The notes: generated by a model from the sequence alone, not told the origin. A stretch of 64,000 nucleotides of DNA from Blastomonas ursincola (GCF_013607875.1 NZ_VDES01000002.1:947638-1011637), one strand, 5' to 3'; shown: positions 42,631 through 54,379, counted from the stretch's first letter. Made by a program: numbers and translations.

Positions 42631-43070
42631 TGAATGCTCCCGGTGGTGTTTGCAGCACCGCCGCTCCGCGCCCAGATCAGGCACGTCCCGTCGGCCTTTG
42701 GTTGCAGCGGCCTATAGCCACCGGCTTGGGGCCATACAAGCGGCAAAAACCTTAGAATCAGGGACTAATCGACGCTTTTTCGGACACATCGGTGCAGGCC
42801 GTACCGTCAATCCCAAATCCGGCCCTGCCAGGCGCCGTGGTAGATAGCATCGGTTAATTTTGTCCGGTTTTTCGGTTTCAAATCGGGACAGCAGGCCCAC
42901 TGTGCCCGGCAATGCCGCAGATTTTTGTCGCGCAGCTTGTCAAATCAAGGTTAACACCATTGAGATTAACGCTTTGTTCTGGCTTGCATTGCATATCGGG
43001 ACGCTGACCCCGGCCCTGGTTCTTGCTCCACGGGCCCCGGAATGGCCCCAGGTCTGAGAGAGAAAACACA
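42631..43070. other. Non-coding region between dksA and the Ser-rich gene
   Basis: About 440 bases between two divergent genes. It is noticeably richer in A and T than its surroundings (TTTTTCGG and TTAACAC stretches near 42870-42960), as expected for promoters. I see no convincing -35/-10 pair, tRNA or conserved reading frame. It should hold the dksA promoter on the left and the promoter of the Ser-rich protein on the right, both undefined. Confidence 0.5.
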
Positions 43071-44474
43071 ATGTCTGTACGGATGGCCTTGGCAAAACTG
43101 TGTGCCTGCACTTGCGGCGGAGCGATCATCGGTGGTGGCGCTGTCCATGTCGCCGACACCCCGCCTGCCCAGGTCAAGCAGTATCGCCAGACGAAGACGA
43201 CCAAGCCGATTCGCGGTCGCCAGATTGCCAAGGCACCGGTCCGCAAGGTCAAGCGCGCGCGCCGCATGGTTGCCCGCACCCCGGTCCAGGCCACGCCGCA
43301 GGTCGTGACCGTGACGACGCAGCAGGCGCCGATCCCGCTGCCGCTGCCGGCCTATCCGCAGCAGGATTCGGGCGGCTTCTCGGGCGGCGGTGGCGGTTTC
43401 CCCGTGGTCGTCGGTGGCGGCCTCGGCGGTTTCGGCGGTGGCTTTGGCGGCGGTTTCTTCGGCGGCTTCTTTGGTGGCGGCGGCGGTGGCGGCGGCAGCG
43501 TCGTGATCTCGTCGACCGGATCGACCAGCACTTCGACCGGCGGCTTCACCAGCACCGGCGGATCGACCAGCACCTCGACCGGTGGTTTCACCAGCACGGG
43601 CGGATCGACCAGCACCTCGTCGGGCAACATCTCGACGGGTGGTATCTCGACCTCGACCGGCGGCGTTTCGACTTCCACGGGCGGCGTCTCGACCTCGACC
43701 GGTGGCGTTTCGACCTCGACGGGCGGCGTCAGCACGTCCTCGGGCAACGTTTCCTCGTCTTCGGGCAATGTCAGCTCGTCCAGCTCCTCGTCGTCCTCTT
43801 CCTCGTCGAGCTCTTCCTCTTCCAGTTCCTCCTCGTCGAGTTCGTCCTCTTCGGGCGGCGACAAGCCCGGCTATCCCGGCAAGCCCGGTCACCCGGGCAA
43901 GCCTGGCGGTTCGAGCGGCTCTTCCGGCTCGAGCGGTTCTTCGGGCTCGTCGGGTTCGTCTGGCTCGAGCGGTTCCTCGGGTTCCAGCGGCTCGTCCTCG
44001 TCGTCGTCGAGCAGCTCTTCCAGCTCGTCGACCAGCAGCGGTTCTTCGGGTTCGAGCGGTTCGACAGGGTCCACCGGATCGTCGGGTTCGACTGGATCGA
44101 GCGGTTCGACCGGGTCCTCGGGCTCGAGCGGTTCGAGCGGTTCGTCCTCGTCGTCCAGCAGCTCGACCTCGTCCAGCACCTCGTCGGGCGCCACATCGAG
44201 CAGCACCTCGTCGAGCTTTGGCGGCACCAGCACCTCGACCGGATCGAGCGGCAGCACCGGCTCCTCGGGTTCGTCGAGCTCCAGTTCGTCGTCTTCGTCT
44301 TCCTCCTCGTCGAGCACCTCTTCGGGTTCGAGCGGTGGTCCGCCGCCGCCCGATGGCGGCACCGATGTGCCCGCGCCGCCGGCCATCCTGCTCTTCGGTG
44401 CAGGTGCGGTTGCACTGGCAGCGCGTCGCCGCTTCGCCAAGCGCAAGGAAGACGCAAAGCGCAACGCGGCCTGA
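43071..44474 (+). CDS. Low-complexity Ser/Gly-rich surface protein with PEP-CTERM-like tail
   Basis: The 467-residue protein has a hydrophobic N-terminal segment (LCACTCGGAIIGGGAVHVA), a basic region (about 35-75) and a poly-Gly stretch with GGFGGGFGGGFFGGFFGGGG. Tandem STSTGG(V/F) repeats follow (about 145-225), then a run of about 27 Ser, a short collagen-like PGYPGKPGHPGKPGG, and long Gly-Ser-Ser and poly-Ser blocks. The C-terminus PAPPAILLFGAGAVALAARRR is the Pro motif, helix and Arg cluster of PEP-CTERM sorting signals, so an exosortase/EPS-linked surface protein is likely. Ser codons are mixed (TCG, TCC, AGC, TCT), so the run is not a simple DNA repeat. A terminator follows. Confidence 0.82.
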   Translation: MSVRMALAKLCACTCGGAIIGGGAVHVADTPPAQVKQYRQTKTTKPIRGRQIAKAPVRKVKRARRMVARTPVQATPQVVTVTTQQAPIPLPLPAYPQQDSGGFSGGGGGFPVVVGGGLGGFGGGFGGGFFGGFFGGGGGGGGSVVISSTGSTSTSTGGFTSTGGSTSTSTGGFTSTGGSTSTSSGNISTGGISTSTGGVSTSTGGVSTSTGGVSTSTGGVSTSSGNVSSSSGNVSSSSSSSSSSSSSSSSSSSSSSSSSSSGGDKPGYPGKPGHPGKPGGSSGSSGSSGSSGSSGSSGSSGSSGSSGSSSSSSSSSSSSSTSSGSSGSSGSTGSTGSSGSTGSSGSTGSSGSSGSSGSSSSSSSSTSSSTSSGATSSSTSSSFGGTSTSTGSSGSTGSSGSSSSSSSSSSSSSSSTSSGSSGGPPPPDGGTDVPAPPAILLFGAGAVALAARRRFAKRKEDAKRNAA

Positions 44475-44525
44475 TCGGCCCGGCAGCGACCGTCACCGCT
44501 GCCCGCCATCGACCGTTAGCGGAAA

Positions 44526-44554
44526 GGGCGATCCCAACCGGGGTCGCCCTTTTT
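44526..44554 (+). terminator. Rho-independent terminator after the Ser-rich gene
   Basis: The 10-base-pair stem (44526-44535 with 44540-44549, one mismatch-type T-G pair) has loop AACC and is followed by TTTTT. It separates this gene from serS. Confidence 0.88.
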
Positions 44555-44617
44555 GCATGGAAAGGCGCACGATTGCGGATTGCATCGGGGCGGGCGGGCA
44601 GGGCATAGGCTCAGCCC

Positions 44618-45889
44618 ATGCACGACATCAAATTCATCCGCGAAAACCCCGAAGCCTTTGACGCAGCACTGGTCCGCAAGGGGCAGCAGCCAGTGGCGGC
44701 CGAGATCATCGCGCTCGATGCGAAGCGGCGCGAGGCGCTGAACGAATCGCAGGCGGCGCAGGCGCGGCGCAACGAGGCGTCGAAGCTGATCGGCCAGGCG
44801 ATGGCGCAGAAGGATGCCGAAAAGGCCGATGCGCTGAAAGCCGAGGTGGCAGAGCTCAAGACCCGGCTGAGCGAGCTCGAGGAACAGGCACGCGCAGGCG
44901 ATGCCGCGCTGGCCGAGCGGCTCGCCGCGCTTCCCAACCTGCCCGCTGCCGATGTGCCCGATGGTGCGGACGAGACCGGCAATGTCGAGCTTGTCCGCTG
45001 GGGCGATCAGCCGCAGTTCGATTTCGAGCCGAAGGAACATGCCGATATCGGCCCCGCACTTGGCATGGATTTCGAGACGGCCGCGAAGATTTCCGGCGCG
45101 CGCTTCACCTTCCTGCGCGGAGGCATCGCGCGACTCAACCGGGCGCTCGGCCAGTTCATGCTCGATGCCCAGGTGGCGCGTGGCTATGCCGAGTGTGCGA
45201 CACCCTATCTGGTGCGTGACGAGGCCGTGTTCGGTGTGGGCCAGCTGCCCAAGTTCGCCGAGGACCTGTTCCAGACCACCGACGGCCGCTGGCTGATCTC
45301 GACCTCCGAGGTCAGCCTGACCAACAGCGTGCGCGAGCAGATCCTGACCGCAGCCGAGCTGCCGATCCGGCTGACCGCGCTGACACCCTGCTTCCGCTCC
45401 GAGGCGGGCTCTGCCGGGCGTGATACGCGCGGCCTCATCCGCCAGCACCAGTTCGAGAAGGTCGAGCTGGTCACCATCGCCGCGCCCGACCAGTCCGAGG
45501 CCGAGCACGAGCGCATGTGTGCCGCGTCCGAGGCCATCCTGCAGGCGCTGGGGCTGCCGTACCGCAAGATGCTGCTGTGCGCAGGCGATATGGGCCAGGC
45601 GAGCCGCAAGACCTATGATCTGGAAGTCTGGCTGCCGGGACAGAATGCCTATCGCGAGATCGCCAGCATCTCGAACTGCGGCGACTATCAGGCGCGGCGG
45701 ATGAACACCCGCTACCGCCCCGAGGGCGAGAAGGGCACCGAGTTCGTCCATACGCTCAACGGTTCGGCACTGGCGATCGGGCGAACGCTGGTGGCGATCG
45801 TCGAGAATTATCAGCAGGCTGATGGCTCGGTGCGCGTGCCTGAGGCGCTGCTGCCCTATATGGGCGGGATCGAAGTGCTGCAGGCGTAA
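44618..45889 (+). CDS. serS: Seryl-tRNA synthetase
   Basis: The 423-residue class II synthetase has an N-terminal antiparallel coiled-coil arm (about 28-100) that grips tRNA-Ser. Motif 2 is [20 protein letters not shown] and motif 3 is [13 protein letters not shown]. It charges tRNA-Ser and tRNA-Sec. The ATG lies 36 bases after the run of the terminator region. It is followed by a strong terminator before the convergent TonB receptor. Confidence 0.97.
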   Translation: MHDIKFIRENPEAFDAALVRKGQQPVAAEIIALDAKRREALNESQAAQARRNEASKLIGQAMAQKDAEKADALKAEVAELKTRLSELEEQARAGDAALAERLAALPNLPAADVPDGADETGNVELVRWGDQPQFDFEPKEHADIGPALGMDFETAAKISGARFTFLRGGIARLNRALGQFMLDAQVARGYAECATPYLVRDEAVFGVGQLPKFAEDLFQTTDGRWLISTSEVSLTNSVREQILTAAELPIRLTALTPCFRSEAGSAGRDTRGLIRQHQFEKVELVTIAAPDQSEAEHERMCAASEAILQALGLPYRKMLLCAGDMGQASRKTYDLEVWLPGQNAYREIASISNCGDYQARRMNTRYRPEGEKGTEFVHTLNGSALAIGRTLVAIVENYQQADGSVRVPEALLPYMGGIEVLQA

Positions 45890-45990
45890 CCTCTAAGCTC
45901 GCGTGTGCGCGAGGGGGTGAGGGGTGCGGCCGAGTGCTAGCAGCGCAAACTCGAAACCCGCGCGCGATCCCTGAAGATCACCCCCACCCA

Positions 45991-46019
45991 ACCCTCCCCC
46001 ATCGAGGGGGAGGGTTTTT
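45991..46019 (+). terminator. Rho-independent terminator of serS
   Basis: The 10-base-pair stem ACCCTCCCCC/GGGGGAGGGT (45991-46000 with 46006-46015) has loop ATCGA and is followed by TTTT. It lies between convergent serS and the TonB-dependent receptor gene. Confidence 0.9.
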
Positions 46020-46033
46020 CATGCGTCTCGATG

Positions 46034-48427
46034 TCAGAATTTCGCCGCGACCTGAACGCCGTAGAGGCGCGGTTCGCCCGCGATGAAGGTCGCGGTGCCG
46101 AATGCGCCGCCGGTATTGCCCGCGTCGATCAGATAATCCTCGTTGGTGAGGTTGCGGGCAAAGGCGGTGATTTCGTAGCGGCCCTCGTCGAAGCGGACGC
46201 CTGCGCGCGCGTTGATCAGCAGATAGCCGTTCTCGCTCAGCCGCTCGCTGTTCGGGATTTCGAAGAACTGCTTGCTCGAATAGGTCACCGTCGGGAAGAA
46301 GAACAGCTCGGCGCTGTCGCCCACCGGCAGCGTCACGTCGATGCCCGCGGCCGCCTTGTGCTTGGATTGCAGGCGGAACCGATTGTCCTGGAACGCCGGA
46401 TTGGGCGATTCGATCTTGGCATCAATATAGGCATAGTTGGCGAACAGGCGGACGTTGTCGCCGATCCGCAGCGCGCCTTCGACTTCCACGCCGAAATTGC
46501 CGGCATTGCCCGCGTTGACCGGCACGGTCTGGCCCTGCTGGTTGAAGAAGCTGGTCTGGAAGTTGGAATAATCCTGGTAGAAGGCGCCGATCGAGCCCGA
46601 GAACCCACCGAACGTCGCCTTGACGCCGCCCTCGTAGTTCCAGATCTTTTCTTCTGCCACGAGCGTGAAATTGGGCACCGGCCCAGCCGCCGTCGCGCTG
46701 GCGCTGAGGTTCAGCACCGGCGAGCGGCGACCCTTGGAGATGGTGGCGTAGACGTTGACCTGGTCGGTGACCCGATACAGGGCATTGAAGCGCGGCAGCC
46801 ACGCATCGAAATTGTCGCGGACGCGGAACACCTGGCCTGCGGTGTCGACCGCGCCGAGCAGCGAGACGCCGCGCACACCCAATGAGGCGAAGATCTGGCT
46901 GCCGGGCTGCACGGCCGTATAGGTCGACGCGCGCTCCTCGTAGAGATAGCGCACGCCCGCCGACAGTTCGAACCGGTCGGAAATGTCGAAGGTCAGATCG
47001 GCAAAGGCCGAATAGACCGTGTTCTTGCCGCCATTGGTGAAGGTGCTGCTATAGGGCAGCACCGTCGCCGCGCCGCGCGTCAGGATCGCGGTGGCATTGC
47101 GCGCCGGATTCGGGCTGTTGAGCGCGGCGCAAGTCGAGGCGCCGAGCACGCCGAGCGCTGCAGCGACGTTGTTGCGCACCGGCGCAAAGGCAGGGAACGG
47201 CGCGCAGCTGATATAGGTGCCTTCATCGGTCAGGAACGGCACGGCCTGCGTGCCCTCTTCATGAAACACGTTGAAGCCGAAAAAGCCGCGCAGCCGGTCG
47301 CTGTCATAGGCGAAGCGGGTCTCGTGGCTCATCTGTTCGCCCTGTGCGTCCTCGGCAAATTCCAGAAAGAACAGCGCGGTGCCGTCGGCATCGAAGGTCT
47401 CGAGGCTGTCGAACTTGCGATAGCCGGTGATCGAGGTCAGCGACCATCCGCCGCCCATCGGGGTCTGGAAGGTCACGCTGGCATCATAGACCTCGCGGTT
47501 CAGACCCAGCTTGGGCAGGCCCAGGATCGCTCGGCTGAGATCGGCGGGCGCGCCGCCCAGTTCGGCGAAGGTGAACGGGCTGGTGGTGCCGCCGGTGGGC
47601 GCGATCGAACCGGACTTAAACGCGGTGCCGGGGTTGCGCTGCTGCTCGTAGTTGAACACGAAGTCCATCGTGCTCTCGGCGGTCGGCCAGATGCGCAGCG
47701 ATCCGCGAATGGCGAACTGGTCGATGCCGTTCAGGTCCGCCTGGTTGTTCGCCGTGGTGCGCGCCGAGGTGGTGCCGGGCTCGCCCGCGATGTTGCGGAC
47801 ATAGCCGTCGCGCTTCTTGTACGATGCGGCGATGCGCCCGGCGATCCTGTCGTTGCCGACATTGATCATCGCGCGGCCCTCATAAAGGTTGAAATTGCCG
47901 TAGCTGCCGCGCAGGTCGGCCGAAAAGCCCGGCTCGGGCTTGGCGGTGATCACCGAGATCGCGCCGATCGTCGCGGCGGTGCCGAACAGCGTCGCCTGCG
48001 GGCCCTTCACCACCTCGACCCGGTCAATGTCGAATAGGTCGAAATACGATCCGCGCGAGCGCGAGACGTCGATGCCGTTGAGATAGATGGTCACGCGCGG
48101 CGCGATCTGCGCGCTGCCCGAATCAGAGGTGATGCCGCGGATGACGAACCCCGGATTGTTCGCGCTCTGCTCCTGGATGTTGAGGCCGGGAATATAGGCG
48201 GACAGTTCGTCGAACTCGTCGATGCCGATCTTGTCCATTTGCTCGCCGTTGATGGCAGAGACGGTCAGCGGCACGTCCTGGATCGACTGCTCGCGCTTCT
48301 GCGCGGTGACGATGATGGTGTTGTCGCTGCCGCTCTCGGCATCGGCCTGATCCTGGGCGAGGGCAGGGCTGGCCGACAGGGCGATGGCGAGCGAGAGCAT
48401 CGAGACGCGAAGGGGGAAACGGGGCAT
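46034..48427 (-). CDS. TonB-dependent outer membrane receptor
   Basis: The 797-residue protein has a signal peptide (ending ASPALAQ), a TonB-box-like NTIIVTAQKREQSIQDVPLT and a plug domain with SAYIPGLNIQEQ and DIDRVEVVKGPQATLFGTAA. A long beta barrel ends in LYGVQVAAKF with the C-terminal Phe. It imports a large ligand such as a siderophore, vitamin, oligosaccharide or aromatic compound with energy from TonB; the ligand cannot be deduced. GAGGA lies 8 bases before ATG 48427. No transporter or regulator is adjacent. Confidence 0.96.
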   Translation of the reverse strand: MPRFPLRVSMLSLAIALSASPALAQDQADAESGSDNTIIVTAQKREQSIQDVPLTVSAINGEQMDKIGIDEFDELSAYIPGLNIQEQSANNPGFVIRGITSDSGSAQIAPRVTIYLNGIDVSRSRGSYFDLFDIDRVEVVKGPQATLFGTAATIGAISVITAKPEPGFSADLRGSYGNFNLYEGRAMINVGNDRIAGRIAASYKKRDGYVRNIAGEPGTTSARTTANNQADLNGIDQFAIRGSLRIWPTAESTMDFVFNYEQQRNPGTAFKSGSIAPTGGTTSPFTFAELGGAPADLSRAILGLPKLGLNREVYDASVTFQTPMGGGWSLTSITGYRKFDSLETFDADGTALFFLEFAEDAQGEQMSHETRFAYDSDRLRGFFGFNVFHEEGTQAVPFLTDEGTYISCAPFPAFAPVRNNVAAALGVLGASTCAALNSPNPARNATAILTRGAATVLPYSSTFTNGGKNTVYSAFADLTFDISDRFELSAGVRYLYEERASTYTAVQPGSQIFASLGVRGVSLLGAVDTAGQVFRVRDNFDAWLPRFNALYRVTDQVNVYATISKGRRSPVLNLSASATAAGPVPNFTLVAEEKIWNYEGGVKATFGGFSGSIGAFYQDYSNFQTSFFNQQGQTVPVNAGNAGNFGVEVEGALRIGDNVRLFANYAYIDAKIESPNPAFQDNRFRLQSKHKAAAGIDVTLPVGDSAELFFFPTVTYSSKQFFEIPNSERLSENGYLLINARAGVRFDEGRYEITAFARNLTNEDYLIDAGNTGGAFGTATFIAGEPRLYGVQVAAKF

Positions 48428-48574
48428 TGCGCATGTCCTCAGATTGAGTGGAATGCGCGCCCTCTGCATCCGAGCGGCGTCTTTTGTGCGTCGCAACAAT
48501 TACAGATTGATGGCGTTTCGGAATTCGTTTTGTAACATCGCGACAATCGTCCGGCGGACGCGACGGAAGGTGCT

Positions 48575-48952
48575 CTAGTTCAGTCGTTTGCGAGCGCGAA
48601 GCTGCTTGCTGATGGGAAACAGCACAAGGGCTGGCACCCAGACCACTGCCCATAGCACCGCGAACAGCGCGATCTCGTTCAGATCGTTATGCAACAGCAA
48701 CCGGGGGCTGTGGAACAGATAGGTTCCCCAGCATTTGCGGCGGCATTCGATGCCATAGGCTTCCGGCCAGCCGGTCACGTCCGAGAAATGCAGGTACAGC
48801 GCGAGCTCTATCGCGCCCAGCCCGGCCAGTCCTGCCACCATCAGAGCCACTTGCATCCAAGACAGCTTGACGGCGGCGGTCTCTCCGGGCGGACCGGACG
48901 ATGCACGATCGCGGGTTTCCGAATCTGGCGGCGGACTGTCCGGTGCCTCCAT
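48575..48952 (-). CDS. Small two-span membrane protein
   Basis: The 125-residue protein has a Pro/Ser/acidic N-terminus and two membrane segments (about residues 33-53, LMVAGLAGLGAIELALYLHF, and 91-112, EIALFAVLWAVVWVPALVLF). Two Cys in GIECRRKCWG lie between them. No family is recognised. It ends 148 bases before the receptor gene and starts 26 bases after the aldo/keto reductase gene, all leftward, so it may be in one transcript with the latter. Confidence 0.6.
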   Translation of the reverse strand: MEAPDSPPPDSETRDRASSGPPGETAAVKLSWMQVALMVAGLAGLGAIELALYLHFSDVTGWPEAYGIECRRKCWGTYLFHSPRLLLHNDLNEIALFAVLWAVVWVPALVLFPISKQLRARKRLN

Positions 48953-48977
48953 CGACCGATCCCGCGCGCGAATGGGC

Positions 48978-51184
<2,207 letters not shown>

Positions 51185-51262
51185 TCAGTCAGGGCCCTTG
51201 TATCTTCATGATTCTGTTTGGTTTGCGATCCTGATTTCTTATGAACACGGATTGCGCGATCC

Positions 51263-51351
51263 GTCACCCTGAACTTGAATCCGGGCCCATTTCGCCTCTC
51301 GCGGCTTCGGCTGCGGGGGCACGATGGATGCTGGAACGGGTCCAGCATGAC
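51263..51351. repeat. Palindromic interspersed repeat between the symporter gene and glmM
   Basis: The 89-base element starts GTCACCCTGAACTTG and ends with the perfect hairpin ATGCTGGA/TCCAGCAT (51328-51335 and 51341-51348) plus GAC. This is the outer-end design GTCA...TGAC also seen in the repeats at 15593 and 17748. It is probably a member of the interspersed palindrome class found in sphingomonads. Confidence 0.6.
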
Positions 51352-51437
51352 GGGATTTGACATGACCGCTGGCGACAGAGTTGGCAAGTCCCGGCCCAAT
51401 CCGCTAAGCCGCGAAAAAACCAGGCAGGGGTTCACGC

Positions 51438-52781
51438 GTGACACGCAAGTTTTTCGGCACCGACGGTATCAGGGGACGCACCAATCAGGGTTTCATGACC
51501 GCAGCCATGGCGATGGCGGTAGGCCAGGCCGCAGGCGCGCATTTCCTGCGCGGCAGCCACAAGCACCGCGTCGTCATCGGCAAGGATACCCGGCTTTCGG
51601 GTTACATGATGGAAAATGCGCTGGTCGCGGGCTTTACCAGCGTCGGCATGGATGTGGTGCTGGTGGGCCCGATGCCGACCCCTGCGGTCGCATTGCTCAC
51701 CCGATCGATGCGCGCGGACCTTGGCGTGATGATCTCGGCCAGCCACAACCCGTTCCAGGATAATGGCATAAAGCTGTTCGGCCCCGATGGCTTCAAGCTC
51801 TCCGACGAGGACGAGATGCAGATCGAGGCGATGCTCGAAGCGGGCAATCCGCAGCTCGCCGCCTCCGAAGCGATCGGCCGCGCCCGCCGGATCGAGGATG
51901 CGCGCGGCCGCTATATCCACGCGGTCAAGGCCTCGCTGCCCGATCAGGTGCGCCTGGACGGCCTCAAGATCGTCGTCGATTGCGCGCATGGCGCCGCCTA
52001 TCAGGTCGCGCCCTCGGCCTTCTGGGAACTGGGCGCGGAGGTGATCGCGATCGGCGTCAATCCCAACGGGCTCAACATCAACGACCGCGTCGGTTCCACC
52101 CATGTCGAGGCGATGCAGGAGCGGGTCGTTGCCTCGGGCGCGGATATCGGCATCGCGCTCGATGGCGATGCCGACCGGCTGATCGTGGTCGACGAGAAAG
52201 GCACCATCGTCGATGGCGACCAGATCATGGCGCTGATCGGCGGCAGCTGGGCGCGCCAAGGGCGGCTGCGCGGCGGCGGCGTGGTCGCGACGGTGATGTC
52301 GAACCTGGGGCTGGAACGCTATCTCAAGGGCCAGGGGCTCGAACTCGTCCGCACCAAGGTGGGCGACCGCTATGTGCTCGGCGCGATGCGCGCGGGCGGT
52401 TACAATGTCGGCGGCGAACAATCGGGGCACATGATCCTGACCGACCATGCCACCACCGGCGATGGCACGGTCGCCGCGCTGCAGGTGCTGGCCGAGCTGG
52501 TACGCGAGGGCAAGCCCGCGAGCGAGCTGCTCCATCTGTTCGATCCGGTGCCGCAGCTGCTCAAGAATGTGCGCTTCTCGGGCGGCAAGCCGCTCGAAAA
52601 CCCCAAGGTGCAGAAGGTCATTGCCGATGCCGATGAGGAACTGCGGGGCAAGGGGCGGCTGGTGATCCGGCCCTCTGGCACCGAGCCCGTCATCCGCGTG
52701 ATGGCCGAAGGCGACGATGCCGCGCAGGTCGAGGCGGTGGTCGACCGCATCTGCGCAGTCGTGGCGGAGGTGGCGCTCTGA
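51438..52781 (+). CDS. glmM: Phosphoglucosamine mutase
   Basis: The 447-residue alpha-D-phosphohexomutase has the start [11 protein letters not shown], the phosphoserine loop [14 protein letters not shown] (Ser102), the metal loop DGDADR, the sugar loop GGEQSGH and the phosphate loop [12 protein letters not shown]. It makes glucosamine-1-phosphate for peptidoglycan and LPS. The start is GTG with AGGGG upstream. The stop overlaps the ATG of the DUF1272 gene by one base. Confidence 0.97.
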   Translation: MTRKFFGTDGIRGRTNQGFMTAAMAMAVGQAAGAHFLRGSHKHRVVIGKDTRLSGYMMENALVAGFTSVGMDVVLVGPMPTPAVALLTRSMRADLGVMISASHNPFQDNGIKLFGPDGFKLSDEDEMQIEAMLEAGNPQLAASEAIGRARRIEDARGRYIHAVKASLPDQVRLDGLKIVVDCAHGAAYQVAPSAFWELGAEVIAIGVNPNGLNINDRVGSTHVEAMQERVVASGADIGIALDGDADRLIVVDEKGTIVDGDQIMALIGGSWARQGRLRGGGVVATVMSNLGLERYLKGQGLELVRTKVGDRYVLGAMRAGGYNVGGEQSGHMILTDHATTGDGTVAALQVLAELVREGKPASELLHLFDPVPQLLKNVRFSGGKPLENPKVQKVIADADEELRGKGRLVIRPSGTEPVIRVMAEGDDAAQVEAVVDRICAVVAEVAL

Positions 52782-53011
52782 TGCTGGAAATGCGCCCCGA
52801 TTGCGAACGCTGCGGCGCGGATACGCCTGCGCAGGACCCCGGCGCATTCATCTGCTCGTTCGAATGCACCTTCTGCGCCGAATGCGCGGAGGAGCTTGAC
52901 GACCGCTGCCCCAATTGCGGCGGCGAGCTGGTCGACCGCCCGGTACGGTCCAGGAAGCTGCTCGAGAAATTCCCCGGCTCGACCGTGCGGAAATTCACGC
53001 AGCATGGGTGA
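52781..53011 (+). CDS. DUF1272 small zinc-finger-like protein
   Basis: The 76-residue protein has paired Cys: CERCGADTP, CSFECTFCAECAE and CPNCGGELVDRP, typical of DUF1272 and likely to bind two zinc ions. Function is unknown. It starts on the last base of glmM, so co-translation is likely. A palindromic repeat follows 19 bases after the stop. Confidence 0.9.
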   Translation: MLEMRPDCERCGADTPAQDPGAFICSFECTFCAECAEELDDRCPNCGGELVDRPVRSRKLLEKFPGSTVRKFTQHG

Positions 53012-53030
53012 GCTTGCCCTGCACACCCCT

Positions 53031-53111
53031 TCCGTTTGTCCCGAGCGTAGTCGAGGGACGTGATCGTAAAGGGTCGTGCTGGGTCCCTCGACTTCGCTCG
53101 GGACAAACGGA
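53031..53111. repeat. Palindromic interspersed element, intergenic copy (same family as the one inside mtaB)
   Basis: The 81-base element has 29-base inverted arms (53031-53059 and 53083-53111) with one mismatch, built around TGTCCCGAGCG and GTCGAGGGAC, and a 23-base spacer. Transcribed, it would form a very stable hairpin. Its right arm matches the one inside mtaB at 58858-58886. Confidence 0.88.
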
Positions 53112-53120
53112 TGTAGGTAT

Positions 53121-54266
53121 ATGACTGATCAAGCGCGCATCCTGACCATCGCAGGCTCCGATTCCGGTGGCGGCGCGGGCATTCAGGCGGATATCAAGAC
53201 CATCACCATGCTGGGCGGCCATGCGATGACCGCGATCACCGCGATCACCGCGCAGAATTCGCGCGGGGTCGATGCGGTGCAGGTGCTCGAGACCGCCATG
53301 GTCATCGCGCAGATCGACGCGGTGGCGCGCGATTTCGGGCTCGATGCGATCAAGATCGGCATGCTGGGCTCGCCCGCGATCGCCGAGGCACTCGCCGACT
53401 GGCTTGTCGCGCATCCCGGCATTCCTGTCATCTTTGATCCGGTGATGATCGCCTCTAGCGGGGCGGTGCTGGCGGACGAAGCCACCATTACGGCGTTCAG
53501 GCGGCTGATGGCCTGCGCCACGCTCGTCACGCCGAACCTGCCCGAGCTCGAGGCGCTGGGCGGCGAGGCGGCGGTGCTGGAACTTGCGCCCGCGCTGCTG
53601 GTCAAGGGCGGCCATGCGGGGGGCGATACCGTCACCGACCGGCTGGTGACGCGCGAGGGCGAGGTCGCGCGCTGGAGCGATCCGCGGATCGACAGCCCGC
53701 ACAGCCATGGCACCGGTTGCACGCTCTCCATTGCGATCGCGACGCTGCTGGGGCAGGGCGTGCCGATGGAAGCCGCGATCGAGCGCGCGCGCCGGTTCGT
53801 GCGGCTGGCGCTGCGCGATGCGCCGGGGCTGGTCGCCAGCAACGGCCCGATGGGGCACCAGCGCGTGCGCAACGATGCGCTTGCCCCCGGCTGGCATCTC
53901 AACCAGGTGACGCTGGGCGCGACCGATTATGCCGCCTCGGTCACCTTCTACCGCGCGCTGGGTCTCACCCAGATCGTCGACAGTCCGGACAATGGCTATG
54001 CCCGGTTCGAGGCGGACAACGGCGCGACGCTCTCGATCCATGTCGGCGAGGCGGTCGGCGGTGCGATGGTCTATCTCGAATGCGCCGATCTCGACGCGCG
54101 CGTCGCGGCGCTCGCCTCGGAAGGCTTCGCCATTGATCAAGACCCAATCGACGAGAGCTGGGGATGGCGCGAGGCGCGGCTGAGCGACCCGGCGGGTAAT
54201 GTGCTGTGCCTCTATTTCGGCGGCGAGAACCGGCGCTATCCTCCCTGGCGGATCGCAACCGAATGA
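53121..54266 (+). CDS. thiD: Hydroxymethylpyrimidine/phosphomethylpyrimidine kinase fused to a VOC (glyoxalase) domain
   Basis: The 381-residue protein is a fusion. Residues about 1-255 are ThiD: ILTIAGSDSGGGAGIQADIK, VIFDPVMIASSGAVL, LVTPNLPELEAL, LLVKGGHAGGD and HSHGTGCTLSIAIAT (anion hole). It phosphorylates HMP and HMP-P for thiamine synthesis. Residues about 265-381 form a VOC domain: LNQVTLGATDYAASVTFYRA, then ATLSIHVGEA, then WREARLSDPAGNVLCLYFGG. The metal ligands of true glyoxalases are partly visible (His in IHVGE, Glu in YLECADLD). The role of the added domain is unknown; it might bind or repair a thiamine-pathway metabolite. Confidence 0.9.
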   Translation: MTDQARILTIAGSDSGGGAGIQADIKTITMLGGHAMTAITAITAQNSRGVDAVQVLETAMVIAQIDAVARDFGLDAIKIGMLGSPAIAEALADWLVAHPGIPVIFDPVMIASSGAVLADEATITAFRRLMACATLVTPNLPELEALGGEAAVLELAPALLVKGGHAGGDTVTDRLVTREGEVARWSDPRIDSPHSHGTGCTLSIAIATLLGQGVPMEAAIERARRFVRLALRDAPGLVASNGPMGHQRVRNDALAPGWHLNQVTLGATDYAASVTFYRALGLTQIVDSPDNGYARFEADNGATLSIHVGEAVGGAMVYLECADLDARVAALASEGFAIDQDPIDESWGWREARLSDPAGNVLCLYFGGENRRYPPWRIATE

Positions 54267-54379
54267 GGTGCTTCCCGTAATTGCGGCAACCCCGCGCATT
54301 GGCCCTTTACCCGGCTACGCAATTGCCCATATGCGTTGCGGCAATCGTTCCAACGCTTTTCCAAAACAGGAGATGACCC

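Noticed and set aside
43510-44330. CRISPR-like or satellite repeat in the Ser-rich gene
   Set aside because: The repeats are short, degenerate codon-scale units coding for STSTGG and GSS; there are no constant direct repeats with unique spacers.
43352-44509. Two acidic Pro/Glu-rich open frames opposite the Ser-rich gene
   Set aside because: They are simply the complements of the Ser and Gly repeat codons. The plus-strand protein has an N-terminal hydrophobic segment, a sorting tail and a terminator in the right place.
45890-46033. Repeat or small gene between serS and the TonB receptor gene
   Set aside because: Apart from the terminator hairpin the 144 bases show no coding signs or matching repeat in this window.
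51432-52847. 471-codon open frame opposite glmM
   Set aside because: GlmM motifs (phosphoserine and metal loops) are clear on the plus strand; the opposite frame is a shadow.
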